From assembly GCA_003243255.1 (NCBI GenBank), contig QFQM01000097.1, positions 1 to 16,412 on the forward strand: DNA of 16,412 nucleotides, written 5' to 3'. The notes under the pieces are model-generated. The model saw only the letters and a program-made list of their open reading frames with translations, had not been told where the DNA came from and ran no database searches. Of this stretch, positions 7,629-14,366 are shown piece by piece. The stretch comes from Flavobacterium psychrophilum (lineage in GTDB: Bacteria; Bacteroidota; Bacteroidia; Flavobacteriales; Flavobacteriaceae). Within the stretch, counting starts at the first letter, position 1. Each line of letters opens with the position of its first letter. Position numbers and translations under genes: made by a program.

Positions 7629-8597
7629 CTATTTTCCTTTTTCTACGGCTTTGCTTACATCTTTAAGATGCCCGTCATTCAGCTGATAGTTTAAGCCTGC
7701 ATTGAACGAATTGTATACAATGTCTCCTGTCTTTGCGTTGACAACCTGTATAAGTTTCCAGGCGTTAACCCTTGTAAACCTCAGGTAATATATATCTTCT
7801 TTGTTCATTATCTTTTTGCTCAGCTCATCATTATCAATATACTCATATTTGTACTTGTATTTGCTCATCAGTTCCGTTTTGTCTTCCTCGTCTTTTGTTG
7901 AGGCATCCATCAGATATGGATTGTAGTTGATGGTTGTATATGACGGCATGTAAAGCGTTACTTTCTGAAGCTTCGTGATCTCAGGCTTTACATAATCTTT
8001 CTGCATATCATATTCTTTTCCTTCGGTAAGTATGTTGCTTGCTTCCTGAAAAAAATTACGAAGGAATCCCGGCTTGTAAGTATAGAATACGTCATCATTA
8101 TAAATTGTATTTGCACTTAGCCCTCCTGTAATGGCTTTTCCTAAAAACTTATTTTCCGGGAATAACATTATTCGAAGGATAGGGTTTTGATTTTTTGAAA
8201 AAATGTTGGTTTTTCGGTCTGATTTACCCCTAAGCTTAGCAATCTCTTTCTTTTTGGCTTCTACATTATAAGTTACAAAATCTAAATAGCAGTACAGGTA
8301 TTTACCTCCTTTATCGGTTGTCATTTTCTCTACCTCAATAAAAACAAATGAGTGTTTGCCATCAAGATAGTCTGTCATTTTAAACTGATCATAAGCTACA
8401 ACTTTATATGGAGTTACGGTCCAGGTATCCTCAAGCATTTCTTCATATTCTTCGGGTGCATACAGGTCAGACAGGATAAAAACCGTTTCAGTGCCTTTGA
8501 ATTCCTGAAGCGTACTTTTTTTGAACTTGCTCTGGATCTGGCTTTGCATGCTTAGTCCGTAACAAAGAGTAAATAATAGTAGTGTAATTTTTTTCAT
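7629..8597 (-). CDS. Uncharacterised secreted protein
   Basis: This is a 322-residue protein that I do not recognise. The start at 8597 gives MKKITLLLFTLCYGLSMQS followed by Gln20, a clean signal peptide with a Q-rule cleavage site. The frame is open 17 codons further upstream, but that extension would bury the signal peptide. The mature protein is rich in Lys, Tyr and acidic residues. It has a repeated layout of beta-type segments (TVFILSDLYAPEEY, HSFVFIEVEKM, YYLRFTRVNAWKLIQV) and ends near AVEKGK. A block TGDIVYNSFNAGLNY lies near the C-terminus. No enzyme motif, lipobox or sorting domain is visible, so it is probably periplasmic. It is a single gene, convergent with the TPR gene across a shared terminator. 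Confidence 0.8.
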   Translation of the reverse strand: MKKITLLLFTLCYGLSMQSQIQSKFKKSTLQEFKGTETVFILSDLYAPEEYEEMLEDTWTVTPYKVVAYDQFKMTDYLDGKHSFVFIEVEKMTTDKGGKYLYCYLDFVTYNVEAKKKEIAKLRGKSDRKTNIFSKNQNPILRIMLFPENKFLGKAITGGLSANTIYNDDVFYTYKPGFLRNFFQEASNILTEGKEYDMQKDYVKPEITKLQKVTLYMPSYTTINYNPYLMDASTKDEEDKTELMSKYKYKYEYIDNDELSKKIMNKEDIYYLRFTRVNAWKLIQVVNAKTGDIVYNSFNAGLNYQLNDGHLKDVSKAVEKGK

Positions 8598-8739
8598 AAG
8601 GTTTAGGATTGTTAAGGTTTTGGTTACTAATATAGTAAAATAAACCAAATGTTAAAATTTAGTGAAATATTTAAAATATTAAAACCGCAGCTAAGTTTAT
8701 GGCGTATCTGTCTTTATAAATCTTAAACAAATAACAATC

Positions 8740-9288
8740 ATGAAAATTTCAAAAATCCTGACTGCGGCTATCGTTTTACTTTTAAGTGTAGGGCCAATGA
8801 CCGCTCAGACTAAAATGGTGGGGGGAGCTGCCATGTATCCTAACAAAAATATTATAGAGAATGCGATGAACTCAAAAGACCATACTACCCTTGTAGCAGC
8901 TGTTAAGGCAGCCGGTCTAGTAGAGACATTAGAAGGTAAAGGGCCGTTTACAGTATTTGCCCCAACGAATGCTGCTTTTGACAAACTGCCTAAAGGCACT
9001 GTTGAAACCCTACTTAAACCGGAAAATAAAAAGATGCTTCAGGGAGTGCTTACTTACCATGTGGTATCAGGTAAATGGAGTGCTGCCGATGTGATGTCGG
9101 CCATAAAAAAAGGTAAAGGAACTGCAGAGGTAACTACAGTACAGGGCGGTAAGCTTTGGTTTATGATGGATGGTAAAGACGTTTGGATCAAGGATGAGAA
9201 AGGCGGCAAAGCGAAAGTCACTATTGCTGATGTAAACCAGTCAAACGGGGTGATACATGTTATCGATACTGTACTGATGCACAAATAA
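8740..9288 (+). CDS. Secreted fasciclin (FAS1) domain protein
   Basis: This is a 182-residue protein with a signal peptide cut after Ala22 (mature QTKMVGG) and a single FAS1 domain at about residues 37-181. The H1 motif is TVFAPTNAAFDKLP (71-84), the central YH pair is in LTYHVV (104-109), and the H2 motif is NGVIHVIDTVLMH (169-181). FAS1 domains are adhesion or ligand-binding folds found in eukaryotes and bacteria. Single-domain secreted versions are common in Bacteroidota, and their ligands are mostly unknown. There is no lipobox or T9SS domain, so it is probably a soluble periplasmic or secreted protein. An AT-rich upstream region has only a weak -7-like TAAGTTTA at 8692. The gene is monocistronic, with its own terminator. 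Confidence 0.93.
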   Translation: MKISKILTAAIVLLLSVGPMTAQTKMVGGAAMYPNKNIIENAMNSKDHTTLVAAVKAAGLVETLEGKGPFTVFAPTNAAFDKLPKGTVETLLKPENKKMLQGVLTYHVVSGKWSAADVMSAIKKGKGTAEVTTVQGGKLWFMMDGKDVWIKDEKGGKAKVTIADVNQSNGVIHVIDTVLMHK

Positions 9289-9313
9289 GAAATTAAGTTA
9301 GTGTGGATATGAA

Positions 9314-9347
9314 AATCCCCGGTGTAGTAACATCGGGGATTTTTTTA
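9314..9347. terminator. Terminator after the fasciclin gene
   Basis: AATCCCCGGTG pairs with CATCGGGGATT (one G-T wobble, 6-base loop), followed by six T. The T-run overlaps the stop codon of the convergent gene at 9345, and the A-run on the left could allow weak termination in the other direction. Confidence 0.9.
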
Positions 9348-9833
9348 TTTTCTGCGCTCAATATTAAGCCTGCTGCAAATATTATTTGGAGTTGTTTGAG
9401 TTAGTGTTCTTATAATATTATAGGGCTTTATAGTCTGATCATTATATTTAGAACTATAATCCTTGTCACTATTAAGATAAATTACAGTACGTGAATCTAT
9501 TTTTTCAATTTCAGAAAGATGCTTTACAAAATCTGAGAAAATTATTTCGCCCTGAAGCTGAGTAGTACCTCTTGGTAATTTGATAAAATAGTAATAGGTA
9601 TGGTATATATTTATTTCTTTTGAAAGACACCATTTTGCTTTGTCCGGTATAGCTGTGTTTGATTCTATACCTTCATATAAAGTAATAAATACCTGTGCTA
9701 CTCCATGTTTTGAATAGTCTATACTGCTATATGTAATAGAGTCTGAACCGGATATGAAATTCTCTGATTTTAATGTCTGAGAAAAACTGATGCCGTTTAC
9801 TAATAGCAATAGAATTAAAATGTATTTTTTCAT
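9345..9833 (-). CDS. Uncharacterised small secreted protein
   Basis: This is a 162-residue protein that I do not recognise. It begins MKKYILILLLLVNGISFS followed by Gln19, a signal peptide with a Q-rule site. The mature part is rich in Tyr, Ser, Ile and Thr, with segments such as HGVAQVFITLYEGIES and HTYYYFIKLPRGTTQL, and ends in a basic NIERRK. There are two cysteines in the mature part (WCLSKE and NICSRL). No catalytic signature, membrane anchor or sorting domain is seen. The coding sequence is AT-richer than its neighbours, which may mean weak selection or a lineage-specific gene. It lies between the fasciclin terminator and the cyclase terminator, so it is transcribed alone. Confidence 0.75.
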   Translation of the reverse strand: MKKYILILLLLVNGISFSQTLKSENFISGSDSITYSSIDYSKHGVAQVFITLYEGIESNTAIPDKAKWCLSKEINIYHTYYYFIKLPRGTTQLQGEIIFSDFVKHLSEIEKIDSRTVIYLNSDKDYSSKYNDQTIKPYNIIRTLTQTTPNNICSRLNIERRK

Positions 9834-9874
9834 TTGATAGCTGGTTTACTGTCTAAATATATAAACTTAATTGC

Positions 9875-9901
9875 AAATAAAAAGCCACCCCGGGGTGGCT
9901 T
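9875..9901 (-). terminator. Terminator of the glutaminyl cyclase gene
   Basis: AAGCCACCCCGGGGTGGCTT is a perfect 20-bp palindrome (9882-9901). On the minus strand it runs into TTTATTT, the correct orientation for the cyclase gene ending at 9978. The short AT-rich promoter region of the 9833 gene begins directly after it. Confidence 0.85.
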
Positions 9902-9910
9902 AATCTGATT

Positions 9911-9952
9911 AGATTCTTCACTTCATTTCATTACGTTCAGAATGACAACACA
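9911..9952. repeat. Possible dispersed repeat fragment
   Basis: The stretch contains AGATTCTTCACTTC and ACGTTCAGAATGACAA. From memory, phrases of this kind recur between genes in many Bacteroidota and other genomes. There is only one copy in this window, so the call rests on recollection, not on repetition seen here. Confidence 0.35.
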
Positions 9953-9977
9953 AAACTCTGAACCCAAAACTCGAAAA

Positions 9978-11075
9978 CTAATTATGTATCCTTATCTCAA
10001 ACAACTTGTCCCAGTTCTTACCGGTTACAAAGAATGTTTTGGTTTTAGGGTTGTAAGCGATACCGTTAAGCACATCTACATCTACGTGTTTAGTGATTTT
10101 AGATTTCAGTGCAGAAAGGTCTAAAACAGCCTCTACAGCACCGGTTTTAGGGTCGATAACGGCGATGGCATCTTTCTGGTAAATGTTACCATAAATCTTA
10201 CCGTCTACCCATTCTAGTTCGTTAACATCTTTAATTTTTGTTCCCTTAGTATATACGTTAAGATAGTCTACCTCTTTAAAAGTTTCCGGATCAAGGATGT
10301 ATATCTTTTCAGAGCCGTCAGTCATGTAAAGGTTCTTGCCGTCATTGGTAAGTCCCCAGCCTTCCGTTTCTTTAAAGTAAGGCACTGTTTTGATCTTTTC
10401 AAGGTTGTCAGCGTTGTACACATAACCTTCATTACGCTTGTACGTAAGCTGATAGATTTTATTATTCAGTACTGTTGCGCCTTCGCCAAAGTTAGCCATG
10501 TCAAGCTGTGTCTTTTTGTAAACCTCTCCGGTTTTGTAGTTTACTTTACGGATGTCTGATACCGCTCTTTTTCCTGATGGACCAGAGCCGCTTCCTGTGC
10601 TCTCAATAAGGGTGTCGCGGTAAAACTCAAGCCCCTGTGTATAGGCCGTCATATCGTGAGGGTAGGTATTTACGATATCATATTTAAGCAGTTTGTAGTC
10701 GATACCGCTCACCAGTTCTACACGGTTAGTTGTTTCGGCAGTATCACCGCCATAATAAACAAGAGCCTTGATGTTAAGGTAACCCAGTTTTTGTCCGTTA
10801 AGGGCAAAATCAAATTTTTTGTTGGCAGCAGAAGTACCCACTTTTTTGTCGTTGATAAAATAGACAACCGAGTCAATAGCCTCTTCTTTTGCATTGGTTA
10901 CCTGCAATGGAAGGGTCTCCTGAGGCTGGTATTGCTGCTTTAAATTAGCAGTATCTATAGCAAATGAGTCGTTATTTTCGTCTTTTGGACCTCCACATGA
11001 TAAAATTGTTGAGCCAAGGAAGGACAGGACAAGCGCCCCCAATAAAATGAATACGAATATGTTACGTTTTTTCAT
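9978..11075 (-). CDS. Glutaminyl-peptide cyclotransferase (plant-type glutaminyl cyclase), lipoprotein
   Basis: This is a 365-residue protein. It begins with a lipoprotein signal peptide with box ILSC (Cys27 lipidated), then a polar KDENNDS tether and a beta-rich Ig-like region (about 45-122). A five-bladed propeller-type glutamine cyclotransferase domain (about 128-362) follows. Family blocks are PHDMTAYTQGLEF (139-151), FGEGA (196-200), EGWGLTNDGKNLYMTDGS (238-255), NELEWVDGKIYGNIY (285-299) and LNGIAYNP plus TGKNWDKLFEI (336-361). The enzyme turns N-terminal glutamine into pyroglutamate with loss of ammonia, probably from the periplasmic face of a membrane. The frame extends upstream across the promoter, but the ATG at 11075 gives the signal peptide. 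The gene is divergent from ffs and has its own terminator. It is the likely maturation enzyme for the Gln-starting exported proteins nearby. Confidence 0.93.
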   Translation of the reverse strand: MKKRNIFVFILLGALVLSFLGSTILSCGGPKDENNDSFAIDTANLKQQYQPQETLPLQVTNAKEEAIDSVVYFINDKKVGTSAANKKFDFALNGQKLGYLNIKALVYYGGDTAETTNRVELVSGIDYKLLKYDIVNTYPHDMTAYTQGLEFYRDTLIESTGSGSGPSGKRAVSDIRKVNYKTGEVYKKTQLDMANFGEGATVLNNKIYQLTYKRNEGYVYNADNLEKIKTVPYFKETEGWGLTNDGKNLYMTDGSEKIYILDPETFKEVDYLNVYTKGTKIKDVNELEWVDGKIYGNIYQKDAIAVIDPKTGAVEAVLDLSALKSKITKHVDVDVLNGIAYNPKTKTFFVTGKNWDKLFEIRIHN

Positions 11076-11130
11076 GGTTAAAAGAATAATAAAGCCAATA
11101 TACAATTGTATTTTATATCTCGCAATTGCC

Positions 11131-11160
11131 TTGCGAAAATACAAAAAGATTGTATATTTG
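11131..11160 (+). promoter_or_regulatory. Bacteroidota-type promoter of ffs
   Basis: TTG at 11131-11133 and TATATTTG at 11153-11160 have a 19-base spacer, the same architecture as the rpsA and tal promoters. The RNA 5' end predicted from the hairpin (11165) lies 5 bases after the -7 box, as expected. Confidence 0.85.
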
Positions 11161-11164
11161 CAGC

Positions 11165-11258
11165 GGCAAGTCCTACACGACCAGCTCCTGTTGACTCCTC
11201 CAGGGTGGGAACACAGCAAAGGTAAATGGTTGTAGCGGTGCGATGTAGGTCGCTTGCC
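11165..11258 (+). ncRNA. ffs: Signal recognition particle RNA, small bacterial type (4.5S)
   Basis: This is a 94-base hairpin RNA. The ends pair as GGCAAG (11165-11170) with CTTGCC (11253-11258), and inner helix segments such as TCCTACA pair with TGTAGG. The apex is GTG-GGAA-CAC (11205-11214), a GNRA-type tetraloop stem, followed by AGCA (11215-11218), the conserved domain IV internal-loop sequence bound by Ffh. GTGCGATGTAG on the 3' side matches the conserved GUGC..GAUGUAG of bacterial SRP RNAs. The RNA works with Ffh to target nascent membrane proteins to FtsY and the translocon. There is no Alu domain, so it is the short form. A T-rich run starts just after the 3' end. An open frame crossing this RNA is not a gene. 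Confidence 0.94.
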
Positions 11259-11278
11259 ATTTTTTTTCTTATTTTGTC

Positions 11279-11300
11279 GTCTCCTTCGGGAGATTTTTTT
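11279..11300 (+). terminator. Terminator downstream of ffs
   Basis: A six-pair stem (GTCTCC with GGAGAT, one G-T wobble) is closed by the stable C(TTCG)G tetraloop and followed by a run of T. It lies 21 bases after the SRP RNA 3' end, so the primary transcript is probably trimmed to give mature 4.5S RNA. Confidence 0.8.
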
Positions 11301-11360
11301 GTTTTTAGGGGATACTCACTGAAATATAAAAGAGTTGATGTATTGAATAGCCGAGTGAAG

Positions 11361-11542
11361 CTAAGGTCTTAAACTCCGTGGCGTTAAGAAAATTATGAAT
11401 GAGACGTTAAGAAGCATCCGCTGTTTGAGCCGAAGGCGAGTTCGGATGGTTTAGTCGAATGACATAATTTTTAGCCTAAGGAGTTCAGCCTTGTCCCGAT
11501 AGCTATCGGGATTGTTTCTTTTGTTTCAAGACAAAAGAAAAA
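11361..11542. repeat. Palindromic dispersed repeat, copy 1 (full length)
   Basis: Positions 11406-11493 match 14367-14454 with 5 differences in 88 bases and no gaps. Around this core, a left arm (11361-11397) is an imperfect inverted copy of the right part (11463-11492). The whole can fold into one long hairpin with CATCCG (11415-11420) pairing CGGATG (11443-11448) near the centre. The element ends with a perfect 10-bp hairpin, TTTCTTTTGT-TTCAAG-ACAAAAGAAA (11515-11540), 2 bases before the stop codon of the minus-strand esterase gene. No reading frame or transposase is inside. It is a REP/MITE-like non-autonomous repeat of unknown function. Confidence 0.82.
11494..11511. repeat. 18-bp perfect palindrome inserted in repeat copy 1
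   Basis: TCCCGATAGCTATCGGGA is a perfect palindrome in the spacer between the conserved core and the terminal hairpin of copy 1. In copy 2 the spacer is only an AATTTT-type stretch. From memory this palindrome is frequent in flavobacterial genomes; the window has one copy. Confidence 0.65.
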
Positions 11543-12445
11543 TTACAGCCACTGATTAGCAATCATCCAGCTTTTAAGATTTTCCATCCATTTTTCGGTA
11601 GTGGTGGGGTTGTTCATGCCATAACCGTGTCCGCCAAGCGGGTAAATATGCATTTCACCATAGATCTTATTCTTAAGCAATGCCTGGTAATATACTATGC
11701 TGTTCTCTACAGGCACAGCACCATCATCAGCCGAATGGATTAGAAAAGCTTTTGGCGTATCTGGAGTAACCAATAGCTCGTTGGAGTATTGGGATATCAG
11801 CCCGACAGATACATTTTTACCGATGAGGTTTTCACGGCTGCCCATATGTGTCAGTTTATCATTAAAGCTGATTACAGGATAGATCAGTATCGAGAAATCA
11901 GGCCTGAATGAGGTGTGTTTTGGGTTGTCTATAACTTCTCTTTTATATTGTGTAGATGCCGTTGCAGCCAGGTGTCCGCCGGCAGAGAAGCCCATCACGC
12001 CAATTTTTGAAGGGTCAACATTCCATTTAGCAGCGTTTTCACGTACCAACTGAAAAGCACGCTGTACATCCTGTAACGGACCGATGGCTTTATCCTGCAT
12101 GATATCATCACCGGGCAAGCGGTATTTCAGTACGAAAGCGGTAATACCCATTTCGTTAAAGGCTTTGGCTACATCAGAGCCTTCATGGCCAACAGCCAGT
12201 ACGCCATAACCACCACCCGGACAAATAATGACCGCACTCTTTTGTGCCGATTGTTTCTTTGGTTTATAAACCGTCAGGGTAGGAGTAGTAACGTTACTGA
12301 TGCAATAAAACCCATCGTTAGTGATTTTTTCTTTTTTGTCTGATGGTTTGCTGTTGGGTATTGCTCCGTTGTATAAAGGGAGAACTTCCTGTGCTGAAAG
12401 GTTCATCATAGCAAACAGGATAAGGAGTATATATGTTTTTTTCAT
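11543..12445 (-). CDS. Secreted alpha/beta-hydrolase, acetyl-xylan-esterase-like
   Basis: This is a 300-residue protein with a signal peptide cut after Ala18 (mature QEVLPL). The alpha/beta-hydrolase fold is clear. PGGGYG (76-81) is the oxyanion-hole segment (HGGG-type with Pro for His). GFSAGGH (152-158) carries nucleophile Ser154, Asp241 in SADDGAVP is the acid, and His273 in GGHGYG is the base. It resembles the BD-FAE/hormone-sensitive-lipase-like esterases that remove acetyl or feruloyl groups from plant polysaccharides. It lies downstream of the GH43-type gene on the same strand, with 124 bases between them filled by a palindromic repeat. A joint role in hemicellulose breakdown is therefore likely. 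The exact ester substrate cannot be read from the sequence. No canonical terminator follows; the stop abuts a dispersed repeat. Confidence 0.88.
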   Translation of the reverse strand: MKKTYILLILFAMMNLSAQEVLPLYNGAIPNSKPSDKKEKITNDGFYCISNVTTPTLTVYKPKKQSAQKSAVIICPGGGYGVLAVGHEGSDVAKAFNEMGITAFVLKYRLPGDDIMQDKAIGPLQDVQRAFQLVRENAAKWNVDPSKIGVMGFSAGGHLAATASTQYKREVIDNPKHTSFRPDFSILIYPVISFNDKLTHMGSRENLIGKNVSVGLISQYSNELLVTPDTPKAFLIHSADDGAVPVENSIVYYQALLKNKIYGEMHIYPLGGHGYGMNNPTTTEKWMENLKSWMIANQWL

Positions 12446-12460
12446 TATCTGGTTTATTAA

Positions 12461-12560
12461 TTTTTAACCACAAGGGGCACAAACCCATAGCTATTTTTAA
12501 CACGAAGTTCACTAAGCTTTGTGTTCATAGTGAATTTCTTGGTGGCCTTTGTGGTTAAAA
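12461..12560. repeat. Long palindromic intergenic element between esterase and GH43 genes
   Basis: The outer arms TTTTAACCACAA (12462-12473) and TTGTGGTTAAAA (12549-12560) are perfect 12-bp inverted repeats. Inner arms TTCACTA (12508-12514) and TAGTGAA (12528-12534) also pair, and the stretches between match imperfectly (CACGAAG against CTTGGTG). The element fills almost the whole gap between the two genes. It has no reading frame. It differs in sequence from the 11361/14367 repeat. From memory, AACCACAA..GGCAC-type palindromes are widespread in Bacteroidota. Confidence 0.75.
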
Positions 12561-12569
12561 TTATTTAAA

Positions 12570-14282
12570 TTAATCTATTTTTTTAATATCTGTCCCTTTG
12601 GTAATACCATTCTCATTGAATGAATCCACGACAAAATAGTAATCCCATTGGTTGGAAAGCGAATTGATTTCCAGGCTGTCTGTTCCATATACCTGATAGT
12701 TCTGGAACAGTTCTTCCGGAGTCCTTCCAAAACGGATATTGTAACCGGTAGCTTTTGCATCGCCTTTCCATTGTAGCTGTACCGAACAACGATCAGCAGC
12801 ATTTCGGTTAATGGTAAGTCCGGTAGCTTTTGCCGGTTTCTTTCCGGTGCCTTTACCAAATACCCTGAAATCTGAAATAGCAAACGTGCCCGATGGCGTA
12901 CGTAGGTTAGTCACTTTAAGATAACGGGCTTTTACGGGTTTATCCAATACAATAAAATCATGTGGCGCGTCGGTTGTATTGGTTGATTTATCAGCAAGCA
13001 TCTTCCATTTTTTGCCATCTTCAGAGTATTCAACAGTATATTGATAATAAATACCTTCCTGTCTTCCCTGTAGGGTTGTTTTATTTTCGGCAAAGTTCAG
13101 TTGCAGCGCATTGATAGTGCTTTTTTCTTTCAGATCAACTGACAGCCATTCGCCTTTGTTTCCTGTTTCAGCACTCCAGTATGTCCTGATGTTTTCGTCG
13201 CTAGCTAAGTCCGCTTCATAGCCTGTAGATGTTGAGGAAACGGTTACAGGTTTTTTATAGGACAGCAGCATCCATTGTGGCATAAAGTCGGCTTCACTGT
13301 TTATTTTTTTCTGAGGAATTACCATTGGATAATCGCCATAACCGGTATAGGTATATATCTGTTCATTATCATTAAAGAAGGCAGGGAAGAGGCTCAATCT
13401 GCGTTCAAAATTGTGCTTTACTGATATGGTAGTTGTAGTTACATGCCAGTAATTGCCATACTTGTCCTGAAAAGTAGCACTGTGCCCTGTACCTGTTGCA
13501 AACCCTCCGGGGCGGTAAGAAAACGGATTGTTCTTCATCAGCCTGAAAGGGCCAAGCGGATTATCAGCTACATACATACCATCGGCATAACTTCTATATT
13601 CAGTACCGGGAGTCGCATATTGCAGGTAGTATTTCCCTTTGAATTTGGTCATCCAGGCACCTTCCGTCCATGGCTTGTCTTTACTCTTATTGGTATCTCC
13701 CGGACGCTCCCAGCCATTGTGCGCTGTATTTTCGTTCATACAGGCTACAGGCTGGCCAATAGGGTTGAGGGTTTTACGGTCTAGCTCCACTACATAAATA
13801 GGGTTTACGTTAGAACAGCCATAGTACATGTATAGTTTGCCGTTATCATCAAGAAACAGATCGGGATCAGTAAGCGGAATGGGAAAGCCATTATTAACGA
13901 CCTGCCATTTACCTGATTTAGGATTTTCCGATTTAAATATCTTGCTGCTTGATTCATTTTGGGTCGAAGCAACAAAATAAATGGCATCATCCATTACAAC
14001 CGCTGCAGGGGCGTAATCTTCAAAAGGCAGATTGTGAGAAGTGATGAAATTCCAGTCCGCCAAATTTGTAGAATGCCAATAGCCACCCGATTTGGAAGCA
14101 AAAAGATAGTATTCATCCTTAAAAGTCACGATTGCCGGATCGGCTGCTTCACGACGTGAAGGTGCATCAAGGCAAAAGCGATAGTTGAGGTTCAGTGGAT
14201 TGCAGATTACAGGCGCTGACTGCTGCGCAAAGCCTGTTGCCCCGGCCAGCAATATCGCTGCAAGGTATAATTTATGGATCAT
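12570..14282 (-). CDS. Secreted GH43-type glycoside hydrolase with discoidin-like and FN3-like modules
   Basis: This is a 570-residue protein with a signal peptide cut near Ala19/Gln20. The catalytic five-bladed propeller spans about 35-325, with the usual GH43 acids: Asp48 in EAADPAI (base), Asp139 in LTDPDLFLDDNG (pKa modulator) and Glu207 in WTEGAW (acid). A discoidin/F5-8C-like carbohydrate-binding module follows (about 342-477: YWSAETGNKGEWLSVDL, FAISDFRVFG), then an FN3-like domain (about 485-565: VQLQWKGDAKATGYNIRFG). GH43 enzymes act on arabinose- or xylose-containing side chains and backbones (arabinofuranosidase, xylosidase, arabinanase); the specificity here cannot be assigned. There is no T9SS domain or lipobox, so it is probably periplasmic. 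The esterase gene lies downstream on the same strand. No susC/susD genes are in the window. Confidence 0.92.
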   Translation of the reverse strand: MIHKLYLAAILLAGATGFAQQSAPVICNPLNLNYRFCLDAPSRREAADPAIVTFKDEYYLFASKSGGYWHSTNLADWNFITSHNLPFEDYAPAAVVMDDAIYFVASTQNESSSKIFKSENPKSGKWQVVNNGFPIPLTDPDLFLDDNGKLYMYYGCSNVNPIYVVELDRKTLNPIGQPVACMNENTAHNGWERPGDTNKSKDKPWTEGAWMTKFKGKYYLQYATPGTEYRSYADGMYVADNPLGPFRLMKNNPFSYRPGGFATGTGHSATFQDKYGNYWHVTTTTISVKHNFERRLSLFPAFFNDNEQIYTYTGYGDYPMVIPQKKINSEADFMPQWMLLSYKKPVTVSSTSTGYEADLASDENIRTYWSAETGNKGEWLSVDLKEKSTINALQLNFAENKTTLQGRQEGIYYQYTVEYSEDGKKWKMLADKSTNTTDAPHDFIVLDKPVKARYLKVTNLRTPSGTFAISDFRVFGKGTGKKPAKATGLTINRNAADRCSVQLQWKGDAKATGYNIRFGRTPEELFQNYQVYGTDSLEINSLSNQWDYYFVVDSFNENGITKGTDIKKID

Positions 14283-14366
14283 TGTTTTTGTTTGTTGTTG
14301 GTGCTAATATAGTCATTTTGACAATAAGTTGATTTTTTAAGAATTTATCATTGTCTTTTGAGTGGA

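Noticed and set aside
8598..8648. 17-residue N-terminal extension of the 322-residue secreted protein
   Set aside because: The ATG at 8597 starts a normal MKK signal peptide; the extension would internalise it.
11076..11219. 48-residue extension of the glutaminyl cyclase into the ffs gene
   Set aside because: It overlaps the SRP RNA and its promoter antisense and destroys the lipoprotein signal; the start at 11075 is clear.
11047..11260. Short open frames across the ffs region on both strands
   Set aside because: The sequence is explained by the SRP RNA and its promoter; the frames have no coding character.
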